Positions 1 to 7,468 of a DNA stretch of 42,964 bases are shown in pieces. How positions within the stretch are numbered: position 1 is the first letter of the stretch; each line of letters opens with the position of its first letter. The stretch covers positions 1 to 42,964 of the IMG/VR virus record IMGVR_UViG_3300050821_007730; one strand, 5' to 3'. The DNA comes from a virus. Made by a program: the position numbers and the translations under genes. The notes under the pieces are model-generated. The model was given only the letters and a program-made list of their open reading frames with translations, was not told where the DNA came from and ran no database searches.

Positions 1-955
1 GACCAAAGAGGAAGGAGACCGGCGGCTATTTTGGGCGGGAAATGTGCCCGAGCCACAGGGCGAAGAAAAAGGAAAGGAAATTGTCTGTACAGACAATTTG
101 CCCCCGTCTATCGTCAAGCAAATAAAGGATTGGCCTCAGGAACGAAAGCGCGAATTGGCGGAAGCCTGGGAGTCGATTTCGGACCTCGACGAGAAGCTGT
201 ATTCGGCTCTGATGGCGGCGCGCCGGAGGGTCATAGAACAGGAACAGGATACCCTACTTACCCGGTTCGCCGTCAAGCCCAATCATCAGGAGCACATCAA
301 AAAGGGGGAAACCCCGGAGGAAGCCGCCGCCCGCCGCGCCCGGTGTGAGCCGCTCCTCGCCCCGCTGCAATTGTATGTGCAGACAATTCGCGAGTCCGTA
401 CAAAGTCAAAACGGAACTCCGCACGAAGCCCGAAACGGCCGCACACAAACAAGCGCAACCTTATTGCTCGTAACCCCCCTTAACGGCGGCGAAGAGAAGC
501 GGGCGAGCGGTCACTCTGATGCCCCTAGCGCGCCCGTACGAACTGCTCCTTTGGATGGTGAGAAGTCAAATGGGCACCTACCCGCAGCCGAAGACCCCGA
601 TTTACGCATTCTCACGCCGGAACAAAAGGAAGCCTTCGAACTCTGTTTCAGCGAACTGCCGGGTATGCAGCAGGCCTACAAACACACAGGCTTTGCGAGC
701 GAAGCAGTAAGCCGCGAGCGCAAGACAGATCGAATTCTGGTGTGGCGTCTGGTACGCATTGTCGGGCCGGCAAAGATGATCGCTTTTCTTCTTTATGTGG
801 CCGGCCAATTCCGCGGGCTCAACCGCAACGCATTGGGCAAAAAAGAGCCACGGCCGCCGGGCCATGAGCACGGGCCGCGGTCGTTCGGTTTGATTTTGGA
901 ATGGGCTCTAGATTTCGCTCGGGCGGAGCAGAGTCAAAGTGCAGGTGGTTCATGA
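1..955 (+). CDS. Phage replication initiator-like protein, 3' part of a gene that spans the window ends
   Basis: The frame is open from base 2 with no stop upstream, so the gene enters from outside the window. It joins in frame to the open frame at 42630-42964: the last two bases 'ga' plus base 1 'g' make one Glu codon. The joined product has 429 residues; this part supplies residues 113-429. It follows a winged-helix-like N-terminal region with a charged linker, an acidic/basic helical stretch (ERKRELAEAWESI), a low-complexity middle and a hydrophobic C-terminal helix (AKMIAFLLYVAGQF). The layout, an N-terminal DNA-binding domain followed by a divergent tail, resembles lambda O-type and plasmid initiators; the exact family is not recognised. 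A GTG at 44 would be an internal start only if the circle did not close. Two related palindromes (78-99, 369-388) lie inside the gene. Confidence 0.7.
   Translation, partial: TKEEGDRRLFWAGNVPEPQGEEKGKEIVCTDNLPPSIVKQIKDWPQERKRELAEAWESISDLDEKLYSALMAARRRVIEQEQDTLLTRFAVKPNHQEHIKKGETPEEAAARRARCEPLLAPLQLYVQTIRESVQSQNGTPHEARNGRTQTSATLLLVTPLNGGEEKRASGHSDAPSAPVRTAPLDGEKSNGHLPAAEDPDLRILTPEQKEAFELCFSELPGMQQAYKHTGFASEAVSRERKTDRILVWRLVRIVGPAKMIAFLLYVAGQFRGLNRNALGKKEPRPPGHEHGPRSFGLILEWALDFARAEQSQSAGGS
78..99. repeat. 22-bp perfect palindrome in the initiator gene (origin or operator candidate, copy 1)
   Basis: The left arm AAATTGTCTGT (78-88) is followed directly by its exact reverse complement (89-99). 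A second copy of the central 20 bp with two mismatches lies at 369-388. Paired or iterated sites inside an initiator gene are typical of lambdoid origins, where O binds repeats within its own gene. A repressor operator is the alternative. Confidence 0.6.
369..388. repeat. 20-bp near-palindrome in the initiator gene (origin or operator candidate, copy 2)
   Basis: The sequence AATTGTATGT then GCAGACAATT matches the copy at 79-98 in 18 of 20 positions, 290 bp further into the same gene. The outer arms AATTGT and ACAATT are conserved exactly. The spacing equals 290 bp, not a multiple of three, so the similarity is not a protein repeat: the two copies are read in different frames. Confidence 0.55.
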
Positions 956-970
956 CCAGGAGGCGGCGAA

Positions 971-1249
971 ATGCTGAACGTTGAGACCTATAACGAGCGG
1001 CTGACGCGGCTCACGAGGGAAATAAACTCCGAGAGCCCTGTGACTGTAATGGAGGCCGCTATCTTGGTGGCGTGGAACCAAGCCAAGCTCGGTCTGTCGG
1101 AATGGTCCAACAGTCGCCGCACGCTCAACCAATGGGCGGAGCGCGTTCTCAAAGATCATCACATTTCGGAGGTCCCAATCTCAACGGGCGATGGGGAAGG
1201 CGGTGACGGTCTAAGTCGCTCCCGAAAGGCGTCGCCTGGGGGCCTCTAG
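971..1249 (+). CDS. Small early protein, unknown
   Basis: A 92-residue protein starting at an ATG with a strong Shine-Dalgarno AGGAGG (958-963) seven bases upstream, 15 bases after the initiator gene stop. The first 65 residues look alpha-helical and mixed charged (LTRLTREINSESPVTVMEAA, NSRRTLNQWAERVL); the tail is Gly/Ser-rich and probably disordered. No family recognised. Its position directly behind the replication gene suggests a replication or early regulatory accessory role, which is inference from context only. Confidence 0.65.
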   Translation: MLNVETYNERLTRLTREINSESPVTVMEAAILVAWNQAKLGLSEWSNSRRTLNQWAERVLKDHHISEVPISTGDGEGGDGLSRSRKASPGGL

Positions 1250-1299
1250 AAGCGCGGCTACAGGCGCGGCTGTAGCGAGACCAGGGTACGGGTCGGGCG

Positions 1300-1313
1300 T
1301 ACTCACATGAGTA
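1300..1313. promoter_or_regulatory. Dyad TACTCA-CA-TGAGTA in the early leader
   Basis: A perfect 6+6 bp inverted repeat with a 2-bp centre lies in the 130-bp gap between the genes at 971 and 1380. The half-site with its flank, TGAGTAAAG, recurs in the triple direct repeat at 12987-13018, which suggests a shared DNA-binding factor. No convincing promoter was seen beside it. Confidence 0.35.
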
Positions 1314-1379
1314 AAGGGTTTAGTCAGACACGTTGAAGAGGGGGGGCCTGGTCTACTGGCCGGGTCCCCTGAAAAACAC

Positions 1380-1613
1380 ATGGCGCGTATAACCAGCATC
1401 GCCACCAAAAAAGCACCGGGGCCTTACTTCGAATCGTTCCAGCACTGGCGCTGCCACAAATGCGGAGCCAACGGAAGGACCGGTTACCTCGTGACCGACG
1501 ATCCCATCTCGGTGGTGGACCGCATCTGGGAAGCGCACGCGATCGCGGATATCGTGTGTCACGAAAAAAACGGAGGGGTCGCTCTGACCCTTGGAGAAAG
1601 GGAGTATGCCTGA
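1380..1613 (+). CDS. Small Cys-containing protein, possible zinc ribbon
   Basis: A 77-residue protein with the CxxC knuckle WRCHKCGANG (residues 23-32) and a later VCHEKN (59-64), giving Cys/Cys/Cys/His that could bind one zinc ion. The start is an ATG with no strong Shine-Dalgarno, preceded by a GC-rich run (1342-1371) that may fold. The 3' end overlaps the next gene by 8 bases. Function unknown; small zinc ribbons of this size are common in phage early regions. Confidence 0.6.
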   Translation: MARITSIATKKAPGPYFESFQHWRCHKCGANGRTGYLVTDDPISVVDRIWEAHAIADIVCHEKNGGVALTLGEREYA

Positions 1614-1977
1614 ACCCATACCGATCAACCTGAAATGGAAACGCAAGGCGATTACCTTGCGGCTTGGCGATGCTGCGACGAAGGAATACACAGGCCAGCG
1701 GAAGAGGCTCAAACAAGTGCTGGTTCTTGGAAACCTCGCCGTCCATGGTGATTACCGTAAAACGACCCAGGATTTTTCCCTTGATGTTTTCACGGTGACC
1801 CACGTCCCTACGTCCATGGCCGTACGAAAGGGGTTAACGAAGCAACAGGCCATGGCACTGGCGTATTCCCTAGCGGAACTCGACTGGACCTTTCATGACG
1901 TTGCCAAAATACCGGAAGCGACGAGGGTCGAAGCGCGGCGGATTATATTCGGCGAACACGCCACGGTAGGAGCCTAA
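1606..1977 (+). CDS. Hypothetical protein upstream of the tail-like cluster
   Basis: A 123-residue protein. The ATG at 1606 is preferred to the in-frame TTG at 1591 because it sits just behind GGAGAAAGGGAG. Its stop overlaps the ATG of the next gene by one base (TAATG), so it is probably translated in the same operon. The sequence looks like a mixed alpha/beta fold with a basic N-terminus (LKWKRKAITLRLG) and a helical C-terminal part (LTKQQAMALAYSLAELDWTF). No family recognised; it may be a small virion or tail-assembly protein because it leads the structural-looking plus-strand operon. Confidence 0.6.
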   Translation: MPEPIPINLKWKRKAITLRLGDAATKEYTGQRKRLKQVLVLGNLAVHGDYRKTTQDFSLDVFTVTHVPTSMAVRKGLTKQQAMALAYSLAELDWTFHDVAKIPEATRVEARRIIFGEHATVGA

Positions 1978-2978
1978 TGGCCGTCGCGTTCACCCAGAAG
2001 GCCGTGCGTTTTACCAAAGCCCGCTGCGACACCTCCGCCCACTTACGGGCGGACCTCGACACCATCCTGCTCTCGGTCGGGTGGACGCACGTGCGGAGCG
2101 TGACGAATGGCTTTGTGTACGCGCTGATGTCGCCCCCGCCGCAGAGTCTCAGCGCCAAGTGTCTCATTCAAGACCAGGGCAAAACCTTCGGCGTGCAGAA
2201 CTACCCGGTGATCCAAATCCAGATGATGAGCTTTACGCACGAAGTCGCGGGCGCGTCCCATCCGATCATCTACGGTGTCAGCCAACTGTCCGCCATCGGC
2301 TACCAGGTGCTGGCCGGCTGCTGCCAGCTCTGGATCTCGCTTCCCGGTTACACGGCCAGCGCGCCGGCCACAGGCGCCACCGCGCACAACATGGCGTGCG
2401 GCATCCCCTCGCTCCCTCCCGATGTGGCCACCGAGTGCAGCGCGGACCTCAGCACCAAGCCACCCATTACGGATCTCTGGTGGAGTGGAGGCGGCTCGAT
2501 CGATGGCTTCCGCAACGGACGGTTTTGTGTGATCGGCTATTCGTTCTCGATCAACGAAGTAGTGACGCTTCCGCCGCCGACGAATCAGGATGCCTACTCG
2601 GGCTCGCTGCGCATTTTCCCGGTCACCGGGACGGAGAACACCGATTATTCGGCGCACATCGATCCACGCACGATCAAGTACAACCCGGCCGGGCCGAACA
2701 CAGGGAACCCGATTTTCTTCGATGCGCTGATTGGCTGGAATTACCAGATTCAGGGCCAGATCTGGGACGCCTTCGTGATGTCGCGCGATATGCCCATGGA
2801 CGCGACGTACATCTCCACCGAGCTCGACACCAACGGAAAACCGTACACGGCGAAGTGGATCAACTACATGGGGGACACGATGTCAAATTCAACGTTTGGA
2901 GGAGGGTCGAGCTGGTTTGCGTCGCTCTACCTGCTCGTCGCCAGTCCTCCGGGAGGTGCGGGAAATGTCGCGTACTAA
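1977..2978 (+). CDS. Tail-fibre-like structural protein A
   Basis: A 333-residue, beta-rich protein full of Gly, Ser, Thr and aromatic residues, typical of phage surface proteins. Its N-terminal motif LDTILLSVGW (residues 27-36) and C-terminal block GQIWDAFVMSRD (about 260-271), followed by a Gly/Ser-rich end, are matched in the 414-residue protein at 3667 (YDLLPAVGW and GKIWDGIVSTD), so the two are probably diverged paralogues. The gene starts with a TAATG overlap to its predecessor. A role in host recognition is inferred from composition and neighbours, not from a recognised domain. Confidence 0.6.
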   Translation: MAVAFTQKAVRFTKARCDTSAHLRADLDTILLSVGWTHVRSVTNGFVYALMSPPPQSLSAKCLIQDQGKTFGVQNYPVIQIQMMSFTHEVAGASHPIIYGVSQLSAIGYQVLAGCCQLWISLPGYTASAPATGATAHNMACGIPSLPPDVATECSADLSTKPPITDLWWSGGGSIDGFRNGRFCVIGYSFSINEVVTLPPPTNQDAYSGSLRIFPVTGTENTDYSAHIDPRTIKYNPAGPNTGNPIFFDALIGWNYQIQGQIWDAFVMSRDMPMDATYISTELDTNGKPYTAKWINYMGDTMSNSTFGGGSSWFASLYLLVASPPGGAGNVAY

Positions 2979-3210
2979 AGAGCTGCGAGACCGGCGGTCC
3001 ATTCAGCGGGCGCACGACATCCTGAAAGCGGCGCTGACGGACCTGCCCGTATCCTGGCCCGACGCACCCACGAAAGCCGCCGCGCACGGAGCGCTCGACG
3101 CCCTTTGCTGGGTGCTACGCCATGATCACAACACCTTATTTGCCGAGAACCTTGCCACGCTCCACCGCAACATTGAGCAGGCGGGCTATGTGCTGTCGGA
3201 GGTGCAGTGA
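2965..3210 (+). CDS. Small helical protein, unknown
   Basis: An 81-residue protein starting at an ATG with GGGAGG (2951-2956) upstream; a longer in-frame reading from 2896 would overlap the previous gene far more. It overlaps the 3' end of tail-like protein A by 14 bases and the next small gene by an ATGA overlap at 3207-3210. The sequence is helical, with a Trp/His-rich centre (ALDALCWVLRHDHNTLF). It lies between two large structural genes; assembly or chaperone roles are possible but nothing in the sequence proves it. Confidence 0.55.
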   Translation: MSRTKELRDRRSIQRAHDILKAALTDLPVSWPDAPTKAAAHGALDALCWVLRHDHNTLFAENLATLHRNIEQAGYVLSEVQ

Positions 3211-3383
3211 TGCTGCTTTGGGAGCTTCTGGCTGTGCTCGGTGTTTTTCTACTGGGGTCGCTGTTCGGCGGGGCGGTGGAGTTTCACCAGCATTGTGAGC
3301 ATTGTCTTTGTGAAAGCTGTAAAGAATATCGAAGAGATCTGGTGAGAAGAGTAGGAGCCAGGGCCGCGCGGAGGGGAAGGTGA
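3210..3383 (+). CDS. Tiny membrane protein with a CxxCxCxxC cluster
   Basis: A 57-residue gene with an ATGA overlap to its predecessor and a TGATG overlap to its successor, so translational coupling supports it. Residues 2-23 form one hydrophobic membrane segment (LLWELLAVLGVFLLGSLFGG). Right behind it comes CEHCLCESC (residues 29-37), a CxxCxCxxC arrangement able to hold a metal ion, then a very basic tail (RRDLVRRVGARAARRGR). The predicted topology puts the Cys cluster and the basic tail in the cytoplasm by the positive-inside rule. No family recognised. Confidence 0.6.
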   Translation: MLLWELLAVLGVFLLGSLFGGAVEFHQHCEHCLCESCKEYRRDLVRRVGARAARRGR

Positions 3384-3667
3384 TGCCTAATCCCACGGGA
3401 GTCAATCGACACCTGACGTTCAACCAGCTCCACTACCGCGCCAATCCCGACTATCAGGAGGCGCAAAAAACGCGAGCCCGTGCTCGGTACGCACTACTTA
3501 AGCGCGAAGGGGGCGCCGAGTTTAGGCTCGTGCAGATCCGGAAAGAATTGTATCAGGCGCGGCAAATCATCGAGCAGCACCTGGACGCGGTCGAATACCA
3601 GGAGAAGAAACTGGACGCGCTGGTCCGCGAAGCAGACGAGATTCTTCGGGCGCGGAGGCAGCGGTAA
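3383..3667 (+). CDS. Small coiled-coil protein
   Basis: A 94-residue protein; the ATG at 3383 is chosen over the GTG at 3380 because it overlaps the upstream stop (TGATG) and follows GAGGGGAAGG. Residues about 45-92 form a long charged amphipathic helix (IRKELYQARQIIEQHLDAVE...KLDALVREADEIL), a likely coiled coil. The stop overlaps the ATG of the next gene (TAATG). It could be a small assembly factor for the adjacent large tail-like protein, analogous in position to fibre chaperones; this is inference. Confidence 0.6.
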   Translation: MPNPTGVNRHLTFNQLHYRANPDYQEAQKTRARARYALLKREGGAEFRLVQIRKELYQARQIIEQHLDAVEYQEKKLDALVREADEILRARRQR

Positions 3668-4911
3668 TGCCAGCCCTAGAAGACTTCTCCGTACACTTCG
3701 CCTCTTCCCGCGGCATGCGGGTGGTAAACGACGTGATCCCGTCCCGCAACGTGATCGACGCCTTTTACGACCTGCTGCCCGCGGTGGGGTGGAGTGTGAT
3801 TCAAAGCATCGCGCCCTCGGGGACGATCCAGTATCCGCTAGGGTTCCCGACCGTGCCGGATGCGACGCCAGGCAGTGGGCCAAACGTAACGTGCAGCAAG
3901 ATGTGGGTGCAGGTGAACTCCACGGTTTTCTCTATCTACAATCCGCACAATGAGACCGGCGTGTCAGGGCCGAACTGCGTAATGGTCCCGCTCGACACCA
4001 CGCCGGGCGCCAGTCTGGGTAATATGGCCTCGGCCATCCAGGGAAATACCCAGTACAACTGCTCGGTGTTCGGCTCTATTGGGCCGCCGAGCACCTTGGC
4101 GCTCGTGCTCACGGGCAAGGTAGCGGGCGCGGATCTGAACTTTCCGGGTCTCCAGGCCGATGGCTCGTTTGGCATCGCGGGGGTGGTGGACGGCGGCGGC
4201 TACGAATTTCAATCGCTGGCGCAGACGGACGGCCTGAACTCCGCGCAGTACAAAGTGAAGATCACGGCGAAATACCCGCCTCTGGTCTTCAATGTGGCGA
4301 ACGACGGCCGGCTGTTCTTCGATTTCACGATCTTCTCGGGCGGCGCCGCGGAGTATGCGCTCGACGTGATCCCCTTCACGGGGCCGCCGATTCAGCAGTA
4401 CACCATCGTGGCCAACGGATATCAGTTCTGGATCGGGGACGGCTCGCCCGACAATTACCCGATCGAAGGGCGGTCGCTTTTCGCCTCCGCGCCCTACATC
4501 CCCACGGACTACCAGGGAGCCTTCGCCGTCTTCGTGGTGGGGCCGCACGTGCTGCCGAGTGCGACTCAGTACACCGCCACCTTTGGAGCGATCACCACGT
4601 CGCTCGATGCGCCGCCGGCGACCTACAACAATTCCGGGGGATTCCCGCGGCTGATGCAGTTCCGCTCGCCGGGGACCATTCCGCTCTTGACGCCGGATGG
4701 AAAACCGCTACTGCAGGGGGCGCTTGTGATGATGGGGAAGAATGCGACCGACACGCCGTCGATTGTCGGCAAGATCTGGGATGGGATTGTTTCTACCGAC
4801 CAGGTGGGGCCGTTGGGGCTGATCCTCAACGGACAGAAGTACCAGTTTGTGGGCTTCCAGCCGGGGGCCAGTGGGCAGAGTAGGTCCAGTTTTCTATTGA
4901 GGTTCACATGA
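3667..4911 (+). CDS. Tail-fibre-like structural protein B, paralogue of A
   Basis: A 414-residue beta-rich protein that shares its N-terminal region (FYDLLPAVGW) and a C-terminal block (GKIWDGIVSTD, then a Ser/Gly-rich SGQSRSSFLLRF end) with the 333-residue protein at 1977. The middle is longer and Pro/Gly/Tyr-rich, in keeping with a surface-exposed, fast-evolving fibre or appendage. No catalytic motif seen. The pair of paralogues each followed by small helical genes suggests a duplicated module. Host-recognition role is inferred. Confidence 0.6.
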   Translation: MPALEDFSVHFASSRGMRVVNDVIPSRNVIDAFYDLLPAVGWSVIQSIAPSGTIQYPLGFPTVPDATPGSGPNVTCSKMWVQVNSTVFSIYNPHNETGVSGPNCVMVPLDTTPGASLGNMASAIQGNTQYNCSVFGSIGPPSTLALVLTGKVAGADLNFPGLQADGSFGIAGVVDGGGYEFQSLAQTDGLNSAQYKVKITAKYPPLVFNVANDGRLFFDFTIFSGGAAEYALDVIPFTGPPIQQYTIVANGYQFWIGDGSPDNYPIEGRSLFASAPYIPTDYQGAFAVFVVGPHVLPSATQYTATFGAITTSLDAPPATYNNSGGFPRLMQFRSPGTIPLLTPDGKPLLQGALVMMGKNATDTPSIVGKIWDGIVSTDQVGPLGLILNGQKYQFVGFQPGASGQSRSSFLLRFT

Positions 4912-5132
4912 AAATCACTATCGAGAGCACAACGAGAATTGTCAACGCTTCTGGCATCGACTGCCGCGTCTGGGAAGGCGTCACAGAGCGCGGCGTCAAG
5001 GTGCAATGCCTGATCCCACGGATTGCCGCGCTTGCCGATCAGGACTTATCACAGTTTGAGGCGGAGCTGACAGAACATCACTCACCATCATCGGCGGAAG
5101 TACAGGCCTGGCCATTGAGGATGATCTTATGA
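4908..5132 (+). CDS. Small hypothetical protein
   Basis: A 74-residue protein starting in an ATGA overlap with the upstream structural gene and ending in another overlap with the next gene. The N-terminal 45 residues look like a small beta domain (KITIESTTRIVNASGIDCRV), the rest helical. No family recognised. Continuous translational coupling from 1977 to 5724 argues that it is a real member of the tail-like operon. Confidence 0.55.
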   Translation: MKITIESTTRIVNASGIDCRVWEGVTERGVKVQCLIPRIAALADQDLSQFEAELTEHHSPSSAEVQAWPLRMIL

Positions 5133-5476
5133 TCATGGAAGAGACAGTGAAGCCCGGTGACATCGCCCGGGCCGTGCGGTTCGGCTCGCCGGTGCATGAG
5201 ATTGCCAAGCAGTTGAGCCGGAGCTGCCCGGAGTATGTGGGCCTCGAGGCGCGGGGAGCGCTGGATCAACTTTGGGGCACCACCAACGAATTGGATGCCG
5301 GAGCCATTCTGGGAGCGTTGATCACGTATTACATTGCACTGGGAGTCTGCATTGGGCAAAGCATTGGTAGCCCCGAGCATCCGAAGAGTAACGGAGAGGG
5401 CGCGCGTGTGTCGGGAGTCGGGCCCGTGAAGGGCGAGTTTGTGATTCGGGACCTGCCGGAGGATGCGGAACGATGA
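5129..5476 (+). CDS. Small hypothetical protein with a hydrophobic segment
   Basis: A 115-residue protein; the ATG at 5129 makes an ATGA overlap with the upstream gene (a second ATG at 5135 is possible). It contains a hydrophobic stretch about residues 55-78 (AGAILGALITYYIALGVCIG) that could be a membrane helix, flanked by polar domains. The C-terminus is Gly-rich and charged. Function unknown; it might anchor to membrane or pack inside a tail protein. Confidence 0.5.
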   Translation: MIMEETVKPGDIARAVRFGSPVHEIAKQLSRSCPEYVGLEARGALDQLWGTTNELDAGAILGALITYYIALGVCIGQSIGSPEHPKSNGEGARVSGVGPVKGEFVIRDLPEDAER

Positions 5477-5724
5477 AAAGCAACCAACGCACCGATGTCG
5501 AGATTAAGGCGGTGGCGCGGCTTTGGAATAGCTTCGACATCGGGGAACTTCCGGAGCATGAGGAGGCCGTGTTGTCGGCCGTCTACCATTCGCTGCGATG
5601 GGCAAGAGGACTTCGCGAACCCGAACCGGCCGCTTTTCTAGCGAAGCGCATCGGATTGCGGCGCCTGTCCGGTTCCCAATCGCCAGCAGGCCTCGCGACG
5701 GGCGCAAAGGGAGAAGAGAAATAG
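5473..5724 (+). CDS. Small hypothetical protein
   Basis: An 83-residue protein with an ATGA overlap to its predecessor. The first 55 residues are helical and acidic/aromatic (EIKAVARLWNSFDIGELPEHEE), the C-terminal third is basic and low-complexity. Its stop lies two bases before the ATG of the next structural gene. No family recognised. The reading frame that overlaps it from 5598 is the unneeded upstream extension of the next gene. Confidence 0.5.
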   Translation: MKSNQRTDVEIKAVARLWNSFDIGELPEHEEAVLSAVYHSLRWARGLREPEPAAFLAKRIGLRRLSGSQSPAGLATGAKGEEK

Positions 5725-5726
5725 CT

Positions 5727-6149
5727 ATGGCCTTAGATGCGGCATCCAACTACCTCCGCGACAAACTGAACGATCTGCTCTTCGGCGCGGGAGCCTCGCC
5801 CACGGCCAGCTTCGTGCCCGCCACCTGGTACTTTGCGCTGTTCACCACGATGCCCACGTCCTCGGGCGGCGGCGTCGAAGTCTCGGGCGGCTCTTATGCC
5901 AGGGTCGCCAAAACAAACAACGTCACCAATTTTGCGGCCAGTTCGGGCCAGGTAAAGACGAACGCCACGCTGATCGATTGGGGCACAGCCACGGGCAACT
6001 GGGGCACGATCCTGGGAATTGGAGCGTTTGATGCTTCCAGCGGCGGCAATCTGCAAGTGTTCGGGTTACTTTCGGCCTCGCAGATCGTCAATAGCGGCCA
6101 GGCGTTCAGCCTTCCGGCGAATGCGGTCAATTTGAACTGGGCAGCATAA
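5727..6149 (+). CDS. Phage tail-associated beta protein of a widespread prophage family
   Basis: A 140-residue protein with the pattern NYLRDKLNDLLFG, WYFALFTTMPT, GGVEVSGGSYARV and WGTILGIGAFDA, then NSGQAFSLPA. This order is common in small prophage-encoded virion proteins, usually annotated as hypothetical or tail-fibre-associated. The ATG at 5727 is chosen because GGAGAAGAGAA lies just upstream and the longer frame overlaps the previous gene. The Gly/Ser-rich middle and alternating strands suggest a beta sandwich. It probably forms part of the tail tip or fibre; exact position in the virion is unknown. Confidence 0.65.
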   Translation: MALDAASNYLRDKLNDLLFGAGASPTASFVPATWYFALFTTMPTSSGGGVEVSGGSYARVAKTNNVTNFAASSGQVKTNATLIDWGTATGNWGTILGIGAFDASSGGNLQVFGLLSASQIVNSGQAFSLPANAVNLNWAA

Positions 6150-6158
6150 GGAGAAGAA

Positions 6159-6647
6159 ATGGCAGCCGATCTCAAGCTGAAATACGGCACGGACAATCAG
6201 ACCATCACCATCACCTTGGCGTCGAATGCCAATAACGTGGTGCAGGCCTCGACGGTGGTTGACAACACCGCCAACCTATACAAAGACGCCCTGGTGATGG
6301 TGAAGATCAAGACGAACGCTTCGGGCACGAGCGCCACCGGGTATCTGAATCTGTATTTCTTTGGGACCGTCGACACGGCCGGGCCAACTTACCCGGAAGG
6401 CGCGACGGGGACCGATGGCACGGTGACTTTAACCGCGCCCCCGAATCTCCCGCCGCCGGTCATTATGAATGCCGTCGCCAACGCCACGAGCTATACGGCC
6501 GGTCCCTTTTCCGTGCGCCAGGCCTTCGGCGGCTCGATGCCCGAGAAGTGGGGCGTCATCATTGAGAATAAGACGGGCGCCGCCCTCGATTCTACCGCTG
6601 GCAACCACAAGGTGATTTACCAGGGCCAGTTGGAGCAAAGCGTATGA
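6159..6647 (+). CDS. Putative tail or surface structural protein
   Basis: A 162-residue protein with a good ribosome site (AAGGAGAAGAA) before its ATG. The Thr/Val-rich, strand-forming sequence (QTITITLASNANNVVQAS, GYLNLYFFGTV) and its place between two tail-like genes point to a virion component. It contains no catalytic motif I can see. It overlaps the next gene by an ATGA. Similar short beta proteins lie beside LamG-domain proteins in soil phage genomes, from general memory rather than a search. Confidence 0.55.
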   Translation: MAADLKLKYGTDNQTITITLASNANNVVQASTVVDNTANLYKDALVMVKIKTNASGTSATGYLNLYFFGTVDTAGPTYPEGATGTDGTVTLTAPPNLPPPVIMNAVANATSYTAGPFSVRQAFGGSMPEKWGVIIENKTGAALDSTAGNHKVIYQGQLEQSV

Positions 6648-7468
6648 GCTGGGGCAACCGCAAGCCGCCCATGCCGTGCTCTATCAACTGGGGCCACCCG
6701 CTGGCCAACGGCCTCATCGCCTGTTTCCTCTGTAACGAGATGGGCGGCCCGCTTATCGACCTGGTCAGCGGCAACCGGATCACACTCGTGAATGCCGGGG
6801 TCCGGGGCAGCTTTCAGTTCGGCTACGGGCTCAACTGCAACGGCTCCGACGCCGGGTGCCAGATTCCGGCGTGGGACAAGCTAAAGGAAGTGTCGCAGGA
6901 GTGCACGATGCTCTGGCGGGGCCAGATCAACACCGGGGCGACCAATAACGCGGGGCTTTTCGGCGTCAACTACAACAGTGGGGGTACGTCCCCGTTCAAC
7001 TGCTACCACCTCTACCTTCCGGGCGGCTCCAGTCTAGGGGCGGCCTGGAATGCGGGCGGGGCTAATAACACCCTCACCCACGCGCCAACGAACGCTTTTG
7101 ACAACACAGAGCGGCAGGTGGTGGGTGTGATTCGAGGCCTCAGTGGGGGTAACGCGCTTTACGAAAATCTCGTGCAGCTCACGACGTCGAGTGGCAGTTT
7201 CGGCCCCAGTTACACCTCCACGTCACCCTTCTCCATCGGAACCTTCGTCAACGGCGCGGGGACGAACAGCAAAAGCACCTTCCGCCACGGATATATCTGG
7301 AAGCGGGGAATGGACCTGGGCACGGTTCAGTGGCTGTACGCCGAGCCGTACGACATGATCCTGGAGATCAAGCGGATCACCTACTTCATTCCGGCGGCCG
7401 GCGGCGGCGCGATCGTCGGGGGCATGCGGGCCAATTCGATTCTGGGGGGAGGGGTTTATGTCGCCTGA
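6644..7468 (+). CDS. LamG-like (concanavalin-type jelly-roll) tail protein
   Basis: A 274-residue protein laid out like phage LamG-domain proteins: an opening line (INWGHPLANGLIACFLCNEM), a hydrophobic/glycine core (GFSQF-like GSFQFGYGLNCNG), a strand-rich middle (TMLWRGQINTG, RQVVGVIRGL) and the characteristic ending VQWLYAEPYDMILEIKR. LamG jelly rolls bind glycans, so a receptor- or polysaccharide-binding role at the tail is likely. The C-terminal 25 residues are a Gly-rich tail. It overlaps its predecessor (ATGA) and the next small gene (11 bases). Confidence 0.7.
   Translation: MSWGNRKPPMPCSINWGHPLANGLIACFLCNEMGGPLIDLVSGNRITLVNAGVRGSFQFGYGLNCNGSDAGCQIPAWDKLKEVSQECTMLWRGQINTGATNNAGLFGVNYNSGGTSPFNCYHLYLPGGSSLGAAWNAGGANNTLTHAPTNAFDNTERQVVGVIRGLSGGNALYENLVQLTTSSGSFGPSYTSTSPFSIGTFVNGAGTNSKSTFRHGYIWKRGMDLGTVQWLYAEPYDMILEIKRITYFIPAAGGGAIVGGMRANSILGGGVYVA

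Noticed and set aside
2081-3025. Long plus-strand frame (314 codons) inside the 333-residue gene
   Set aside because: Arg/His/Gln-rich shadow frame of the real gene in GC-rich DNA; it lacks a ribosome site and protein-like character.
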